Source: Treponema sp.
GTDB taxonomy: Bacteria > Spirochaetota > Spirochaetia > Treponematales > Treponemataceae
Reading direction: 5' to 3'
DNA length: 64,000 bases
Assembly (NCBI GenBank): GCA_022510865.1
Contig: JAFLSQ010000002.1
Coordinates: 62,001 to 126,000, forward strand
Shown: one piece after another, positions 59,564-64,000 of the stretch
Layout of the letters: every line of letters begins with the position of its first letter
Numbering within the stretch: position 1 is the first letter of the stretch
Notes under the pieces: generated by a model
Told to the model about the DNA's origin: nothing
The model's database searches: none
What the model saw: only the letters and a program-made list of their open reading frames with translations
Position numbers and translations under genes: made by a program

Positions 59564-59941
59564 GGAGATGGGGGGAATTGAACCCCCGTCCGAAAAAGTA
59601 AACCAGGCACATCTACAAGTTTAGTCATGCGAGGTGATTGTCGGGAGACGGTAGCAGCATGACAAGCGTCGCCTCCGTATTCTGATTAAAAGTCCCGGCC
59701 GCATATCAGAAACTGCGTCCGGCAAGTCCCGGTAGGTGAAAGAACGTTATCCAGCGCGGAACAGAGCCAGACAGGTTCCTGCCCAAGCTTATGCAGCGAG
59801 AGCGTCTGCTTCGAAAGAAGCCTCAGCAGCCTCTTCCTCTTTTCTTGCGAAAATTGCAGTTATTTTTTTGTCAGTTTGGAGGACCTTCACCCTCACTTGC
59901 AGTGCAAGATTTCCCAATTCCGTCGAAACCGGGACATCCCC
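59563..59941 (-). ncRNA. ssrA: tmRNA (ssrA)
   Basis: Minus-strand transfer-messenger RNA that rescues stalled ribosomes. The 5' end GGGGATGTCCCGGTTTCGAC and the 3' end AATTCCCCCCATCTCCA form the tRNA-like part (acceptor GGGGATG with CATCTCC; T loop GGGTTCAATTCCC). The tag reading frame ends in GAC GCT CTC GCT GCA TAA (DALAA-stop). Placing the resume codon at GCA after ATAACT gives a 22-codon tag, [22 protein letters not shown]. The ends are set from pairing and are good to a base or two. The ORF track wrongly extends thrS into this gene. Confidence 0.93.
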
Positions 59942-59952
59942 AAAAGCACCTC

Positions 59953-59981
59953 ATTCTACATCAATCAGGTGAACTTGTCAA
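59953..59981 (-). promoter_or_regulatory. Promoter of tmRNA
   Basis: On the minus strand TTGACA (59981-59976), 17-base spacer, TAGAAT (59958-59953). Confidence 0.8.
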
Positions 59982-60090
59982 ACAAAATCAAAAAATCCGC
60001 CGCAAAAATGATTCAAAACCGCGCACTATGCAAATCACAAAAAATGCATTACAATACCCTAACATTCTTCAATGGAAAAGAGGTGGAAAA

Positions 60091-61845
60091 ATGGCTGATG
60101 AGGCAAAACTTCAGACTGTGAGGCACAGCTGCGCTCACGTCATGGCAGAGGCGATTCTCAGGCTTTATCCTGGCACAAAAATCGCAATCGGACCTGCCAT
60201 TGACAACGGATTTTATTACGATTTTGACTTCCCGGAGGGAACAAAGCTCACCGAAACCGATTTTCCGACCGTTGAGAAAGAAATGCGCCGCATTCTTAGC
60301 GACAGGCACGAATTTGTAAGAAAAGAAATCTCGCGGAAAGAGGCGCTCGCGCTTTTCGCCGACCAGCCCTACAAAATTGAGCTGATAAATGATTTGCCGG
60401 ATGACGCGGTAATCTCAACTTATGAGCAGGATGGATTTGTTGACCTGTGCCGCGGTCCTCATGTGTCATCCACAAAAGAGATTAACGCGCAGTCGTTCAA
60501 ACTCACCAAGGTTGCGGGCGCATACTGGCGCGGCGACTCAAACCGCCCGATGCTCACGCGGATTTACGCGCTTTGCTTTGAGAAACCGAACGACCTAAAG
60601 GATTATCTTGTCATGCTTGAGGAGGCAGAGAAGCGCGATCATCGCAAGCTTGGTCAGGAGATGGATTTGTTCCACCTTGACCCCGAGAATCCGGGACAGA
60701 TATTCTGGCATCCGAACGGCTGGACAATCTACACGGTCATGCAGGATTATCTGCGCAAAAAAATCCGGCGGGACGGCTATCAGGAAGTCAACACGCCTGC
60801 AATCATGCCGCGCACTCTGTGGGAGCGTTCCGGGCACTGGAGCCACTACCAGCAGAATATGTTCATCACAGAGAGCGAGAAAAGGATGTTCGCCATAAAG
60901 CCGATGAACTGCCCCGGCGCTCTGGAGATTTTCAAGAGCCGCCAGCGGTCTTACAAGGATCTTCCGCTGCGGCTTTCAGAATTCGGGCATGATGTTCGCA
61001 ACGAGGCCAGCGGAACGCTTCACGGCGTAATGCGCGTCCGCGGTTTTGTGCAGGATGACGCGCACATTCTGTGCACGGAGGAGCAGATTGGCTCTGAGGT
61101 CACAAAATTCTGCAAGCTTCTGAAATCAGTCTACCACGATTTTGGATTTGATGAGCTTGTCGTGAAGTTCTCAACAATGCCCGAAGACCACGTAGGCGAT
61201 CTTGCGACATGGGAGCGCGCCGAAAAAGATTTGGCGGACGCATGCAAGGCTGCGGGTCTTGCCTACGAAATTCAGCCCGGCGAGGGCGCGTTCTACGGCC
61301 CGAAACTTGAATTCAAGCTTTATGACTGCATCGGCCGCGAATGGCAGTGCGGAACGATTCAGGTTGACTATCAGCTTCCGTCTGCCGAGCGTCTGGACGC
61401 AACCTACATCGGCGCGGACAACCAGAAACATCACCCCATCATGCTTCACCGCGCGATTCTTGGCTCGTTCGAGCGATTCCTTGGCATTCTGATAGAGAAC
61501 TTTGCCGGGGCGTTCCCGACATGGCTCGCGTTCGAGCAGGCCGCAATCATCCCGGTCACAAATAATTTTGATGACTACGCGAAAAACGTGCACGACGCGC
61601 TTATTGCCGGTGATATCCGTGCGAACGCCTATCTTTCCACGGAGAATATGCGCAACAAAATCAAGACAATCACAAAGGAGCATAAAACTCCGTACATTCT
61701 GATTGTCGGCGAGAACGAGCAGAAAGACGGCACTGTAACCGTAAGATTCAGGCAGTCAAGCGGACTTGAGCAGCGGACGATGAGCATTCAGGAATTCATC
61801 GATTACGTGCAGAAAAAGAACGAGGAGAAAGGAACCTCAATCTAA
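60091..61845 (+). CDS. thrS: Threonyl-tRNA synthetase lacking the N-terminal TGS domain
   Basis: A 584-aa class II synthetase read from ATG 60091, with GAGGTGG four bases upstream. The editing domain starts at once ([31 protein letters not shown]; HSxxH motif). GSVGAYWRG-like [10 protein letters not shown] and the catalytic core with motif 2 ([29 protein letters not shown]) and motif 3 ([21 protein letters not shown]) follow. The anticodon-binding domain ends the protein. Bacterial ThrRS usually has about 640 aa with a TGS domain of 60 residues first; that is absent, as in Borrelia. The longer ORF in the track overlaps the tmRNA and is rejected. Confidence 0.96.
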   Translation: MADEAKLQTVRHSCAHVMAEAILRLYPGTKIAIGPAIDNGFYYDFDFPEGTKLTETDFPTVEKEMRRILSDRHEFVRKEISRKEALALFADQPYKIELINDLPDDAVISTYEQDGFVDLCRGPHVSSTKEINAQSFKLTKVAGAYWRGDSNRPMLTRIYALCFEKPNDLKDYLVMLEEAEKRDHRKLGQEMDLFHLDPENPGQIFWHPNGWTIYTVMQDYLRKKIRRDGYQEVNTPAIMPRTLWERSGHWSHYQQNMFITESEKRMFAIKPMNCPGALEIFKSRQRSYKDLPLRLSEFGHDVRNEASGTLHGVMRVRGFVQDDAHILCTEEQIGSEVTKFCKLLKSVYHDFGFDELVVKFSTMPEDHVGDLATWERAEKDLADACKAAGLAYEIQPGEGAFYGPKLEFKLYDCIGREWQCGTIQVDYQLPSAERLDATYIGADNQKHHPIMLHRAILGSFERFLGILIENFAGAFPTWLAFEQAAIIPVTNNFDDYAKNVHDALIAGDIRANAYLSTENMRNKIKTITKEHKTPYILIVGENEQKDGTVTVRFRQSSGLEQRTMSIQEFIDYVQKKNEEKGTSI

Positions 61846-61939
61846 AAAAAAAGTCTGGAATCCGGCACCGCAGAAATCATCAGAAAAAAAGCCGGATTTC
61901 CCTGCGCGTTCGGAAAAAACATGCGCCCTGAGCAAAGAT

Positions 61940-61978
61940 AAAAAAAATGACGCGCATAAAGCGCGTCATTTTTTTTTG
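61940..61978. terminator. Bidirectional terminator between thrS and rpsO
   Basis: AAAAATGACGCGC-ATAAA-GCGCGTCATTTTT hairpin with long A and T runs. Confidence 0.95.
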
Positions 61979-62058
61979 CCGCAATCCCAACTTGGATTTC
62001 AAGAACGCTCACAAAAACGCGAGGCAGTGAAATCGCCGTGCAGAACCACGGCAATAAA

Positions 62059-62328
62059 CTACTTGCGGATTCCAAGCTCCTTGATGAAAGCGCGGTAGCC
62101 CTCAAGGTCTGTGCGCTCAAAGTAGCGGAGCATTTTGCGCCGCTGCCCGACAACTTTGAGGAGCGCGCGTTTTGCCGTAGAATCCTTCGGGAAAGTTTTT
62201 GTGTGCGCGCTCAGCTGCGCGATGCGCTGCGTGAGCAGGGCAATCTGAACCTTCACGTTTCCCGTGTCTGTGTCTTTCGCGCCGTATTTTTTTACAGTTG
62301 CGGCGGTCGTCTCTTTTGTAAGTGCCAT
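62059..62328 (-). CDS. rpsO: 30S ribosomal protein uS15
   Basis: An 89-aa ribosomal protein binding the central domain of 16S rRNA. Start at ATG 62328 (GGGG upstream); the track ORF is 25 codons too long. MALTKETTAATVKKYGAKDTDTGNVKVQIALLTQRI and the LLKVVGQRRKMLRYFERTDLEGYR stretch (the GRRR-like RNA-binding motif) are clear. It has a consensus promoter, so it can be transcribed apart from ribF. Confidence 0.97.
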   Translation of the reverse strand: MALTKETTAATVKKYGAKDTDTGNVKVQIALLTQRIAQLSAHTKTFPKDSTAKRALLKVVGQRRKMLRYFERTDLEGYRAFIKELGIRK

Positions 62329-62435
62329 ATCGGAACCCCTTAAAAAATATTCGTCTGCATAGGCGGATTGTCTGACGGTCTGCCTCCGGGTTTCTGGAGA
62401 CAAATCTCAAATCATTCCGTAAAACAGATTTTCTC

Positions 62436-62464
62436 ATTCTACATAAAAATCAGAATTTAATCAA
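62436..62464 (-). promoter_or_regulatory. Promoter of rpsO
   Basis: On the minus strand TTGATT (62464-62459), 17-base spacer, TAGAAT (62441-62436). The leader is about 105 bases and could hold an S15 control site. Confidence 0.75.
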
Positions 62465-62493
62465 CAGCAGGAAAATCAAGCTGGAAAATGATT

Positions 62494-63258
62494 TTAAAAA
62501 TCGAGGCTGCTGCAATCAGGAATCTCTGCGATTTTTCTGCCCGAAATCTCCAGCCTGACCTCATCTCCGCCCTCGCTTCGCACACGGTAAATCCCGTCCG
62601 GCGGAAGAATCTGGCTTGTAAATCCGTTTTTTCTGAGCGTGCTGATGTCAAGCCGGTAAGGTCTGGCAAGAAGCTCGGATGCGGTCGTGAAAAATCCTCT
62701 TTGAATCATGCCGCGGATATATGACGAGCTGACCCTCTCCTCCCCGCCCGCGCCATCACGGTAATAGACCGGCTCGACAAAAACGCACTCAACGTTCCGG
62801 CTGTCTGCCCAGTATTTTATTGCCTGAGTGTCCGTCGCGCCTTTGTAGCCGCACCTGAAATCAAAGCCTTCGGCAATCAGGCGCATTCTAGCGATGTTCA
62901 AAAGGATGTTCAGAAAATCAGTTCCCATGAGGCTTGCGAACGAGTCATCAAAATCAACGATGACCGCGAACGATATGCCGAGGCTCTCAAAAATCTCCAG
63001 CCGCTGCGCGAGCGTCGTGAGGTCGCCCATGTAGTCGCCGCTGTGCTTTATGCCGGGGAGCGGGCGGGAAAACGAGACGACTCCCGGGCGCAGATTTTTT
63101 GCGCGGCAGGACTCAACCAGCGCGGAGATGAGTTTTCTGTGCCCGAGGTGCACCCCGTCAAAACTGCCGACTGAGATGCCGGTTCCGGCCGAAAAAATCG
63201 GGATTTCGGAGCCGCTCTCCATTGCCTCAAGGATGTCGTTCCAAGTCAGAATCTGCAT
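62494..63258 (-). CDS. ribF: FAD synthetase (RibF N-terminal domain only)
   Basis: A 254-aa protein matching the FMN adenylyltransferase half of RibF. ISVGSFDGVHLGHRKLISAL is the nucleotide-binding HxGH-like motif (about residues 28-47). AEGFDFRCGYKGATDTQAIKYWA and VSSSYIRGMIQRGF hold the ISSTxIR-like motif. Bifunctional RibF is near 310 aa with a riboflavin kinase domain; only about 70 residues follow here and the kinase GTG(x)P motifs are missing, so FMN must be made elsewhere or supplied. rpsO-ribF adjacency is common. Its promoter places the ATG at +1. Confidence 0.85.
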   Translation of the reverse strand: MQILTWNDILEAMESGSEIPIFSAGTGISVGSFDGVHLGHRKLISALVESCRAKNLRPGVVSFSRPLPGIKHSGDYMGDLTTLAQRLEIFESLGISFAVIVDFDDSFASLMGTDFLNILLNIARMRLIAEGFDFRCGYKGATDTQAIKYWADSRNVECVFVEPVYYRDGAGGEERVSSSYIRGMIQRGFFTTASELLARPYRLDISTLRKNGFTSQILPPDGIYRVRSEGGDEVRLEISGRKIAEIPDCSSLDF

Positions 63259-63264
63259 GAATGT

Positions 63265-63293
63265 ATTATAAACCGTAGTTGCACAAATTACAA
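63265..63293 (-). promoter_or_regulatory. Promoter giving a predicted leaderless ribF mRNA
   Basis: On the minus strand TTGTAA (63293-63288), 17-base spacer, TATAAT (63270-63265), six bases, then ATG at 63258. It overlaps the divergent ilvE promoter. Confidence 0.65.
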
Positions 63294-63307
63294 ATAAGAG
63301 ATAGAAT
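63279..63307 (+). promoter_or_regulatory. Promoter of ilvE
   Basis: TTGCAC (63279-63284), 17-base spacer, TAGAAT (63302-63307). GAGGGT precedes the ilvE ATG. Confidence 0.7.
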
Positions 63308-63363
63308 ATTTAGTGATAATAAATAACTTTAGCAGTACTAAAATTTTACACTGAGGGTAAAGT

Positions 63364-64000
63364 ATGGCAACAAAAAATCTTGACTGGGGCGATCTGCCTT
63401 TCGGCTACATGGAGACATCAAAAAGTTATGTGGCGAACTGGAAAAACGGCGAGTGGGATGACGGAGCGCTGACTTCCGACCACTCAATAAAAATCAGCGA
63501 GTGCGCGGGCGTTCTGCAATACGCGCAGACTGTTTTTGAGGGACTAAAGGCTTACACGACCGAGCACGGCGAGATTGTGACTTTCCGCCCGGATTTGAAC
63601 GCCGAGCGAATGGCGAATTCATGCGAGCGGCTTGAGATGCCCGTTTTCCCCAAAGAGCGTTTCATTGAGGCGGTGTTGCGGACAATCGAGGCGAACAAAG
63701 AGTGGGTTCCGCCTTATGGAAGCGGCGCGACACTTTACATCAGGCCGTTCATGTTCGGGTCAAGCCCGGTAATCGGCGTGAAGCCCGCGGACGAGTATCA
63801 GTTCAGGATTCTGGTCACGCCGGTAGGCCCTTATTTCAAAGGCGGTGTGAAGCCAATCAAAGTGAGGATATCAGACCTTGACCGCGCGGCTCCGCACGGA
63901 ACCGGAGACATCAAGGCCGGCCTGAACTACGCGATGAGCCTTCACAACATTGTGGACGCGCACAAATGCGGCTACGCCGAGAATATGTACCTTGATCCGG
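63364..64000 (+). CDS. ilvE: Branched-chain amino acid aminotransferase, 3'-truncated by window edge
   Basis: The first 212 codons of a fold-type IV PLP aminotransferase, missing from the ORF track because it runs off the end. It transfers an amino group between glutamate and the branched-chain keto acids. The opening MATKNLDWGDLPFGYMETSKSYVANWKNGEWDDG is typical of the IlvE group II (Bacteroidetes/eukaryote-like) form. GVLQYAQTVFEGLKAYTTEHGEIVTFRPDLNAERM and LYIRPFMFGSSPVIGVKPADEYQFRILVTPVGPYF are the substrate and cofactor regions. The PLP lysine should be in GTGDIKAGLNYA (Lys near residue 181 by family alignment). GAGGGT precedes the ATG. Confidence 0.93.
   Translation, partial: MATKNLDWGDLPFGYMETSKSYVANWKNGEWDDGALTSDHSIKISECAGVLQYAQTVFEGLKAYTTEHGEIVTFRPDLNAERMANSCERLEMPVFPKERFIEAVLRTIEANKEWVPPYGSGATLYIRPFMFGSSPVIGVKPADEYQFRILVTPVGPYFKGGVKPIKVRISDLDRAAPHGTGDIKAGLNYAMSLHNIVDAHKCGYAENMYLDP

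Noticed and set aside
59791-60090. N-terminal extension of the thrS ORF in the track
   Set aside because: It runs across tmRNA sequence on the other strand; the Shine-Dalgarno and homologue starts place thrS at 60091.

Overview
The window looks like a piece of a Treponema (Spirochaetes) chromosome of roughly balanced G+C. The lineage call is an inference. It rests on a periplasmic-flagellum sheath protein (FlaA), a spirochaete-type SPASM protein, a spirochaete-type omega subunit, a eukaryote-like isoleucyl-tRNA synthetase, a ThrRS without a TGS domain, several TPR lipoproteins and a BspA-like leucine-rich-repeat remnant. Genus is fairly secure. Species is not; the base composition would fit a gut or rumen treponeme better than low-GC oral species. 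No phage, transposon, CRISPR array or rRNA operon was seen.

Layout. 1-3242 (+): a cut-off gene, a DUF115/MptE-like flagellin-modification gene and a membrane protein split by a one-base frameshift. 3249-9075 (-): ileS, lipoprotein, upp and TPR-lipoprotein operon. 9215-12370: a small metalloprotease-ferredoxin pair, a lipoprotein, a PNPOx-like flavoprotein and an exported protein. 12430-16402 (+): thiI, family-4 uracil-DNA glycosylase and priA. 16425-24358 (-): a long housekeeping run of rpoZ, miaA, a 29-aa mS38/bS22-like protein, dxs, folP, cdaA, cdaR, acpS, DUF2225 and truA. 24434-28834 (-): DEAD-box helicase with 14-aa tail repeats, serine hydrolase and membrane protein. 28986-30161 (+): an rRNA methyltransferase. 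30162-30936: an almost gene-free stretch with a BspA remnant and an unusual array of 22-23 bp spaced palindromic units. 30937-34955: rpmE, rho, bactofilin, HU, rpsT and a zinc-ribbon protein. 35007-39780: plsC, a RadC/JAMM-DinG fusion, tRNA-Glu and a (p)ppGpp-synthetase-TPR fusion. 39851-42539: flaA, a GerMN-like protein and a cell-wall amidase.

42553-49192 (-) is a tightly overlapping four-gene sugar-modification operon: spiro-SPASM protein, glycosyltransferase, a three-domain cytidylyltransferase/PseG-like/methyltransferase fusion and an ATP-grasp enzyme. It is the best candidate here for an undescribed pathway, probably for a surface or flagellar glycan. 49253-52669 (+) is xseA-xseB-mutL. 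52674-59499 holds TPR proteins, a phosphoesterase and ParB-like protein, and a partner-switching module (SpoIIE-type phosphatase, STAS protein, HATPase anti-sigma-like protein). 59563-59941 is the tmRNA gene. It is followed by thrS, rpsO, ribF and the start of ilvE.

Promoter reading. Many genes show sigma70-type promoters with exactly 17-bp spacers (TTGACA/TAGAAT-like). At five genes the -10 hexamer lies exactly six bases upstream of an ATG that has no Shine-Dalgarno sequence, which predicts leaderless mRNAs. Coordinates and motifs were read by eye; family names come from recognising motifs, not from database searches.
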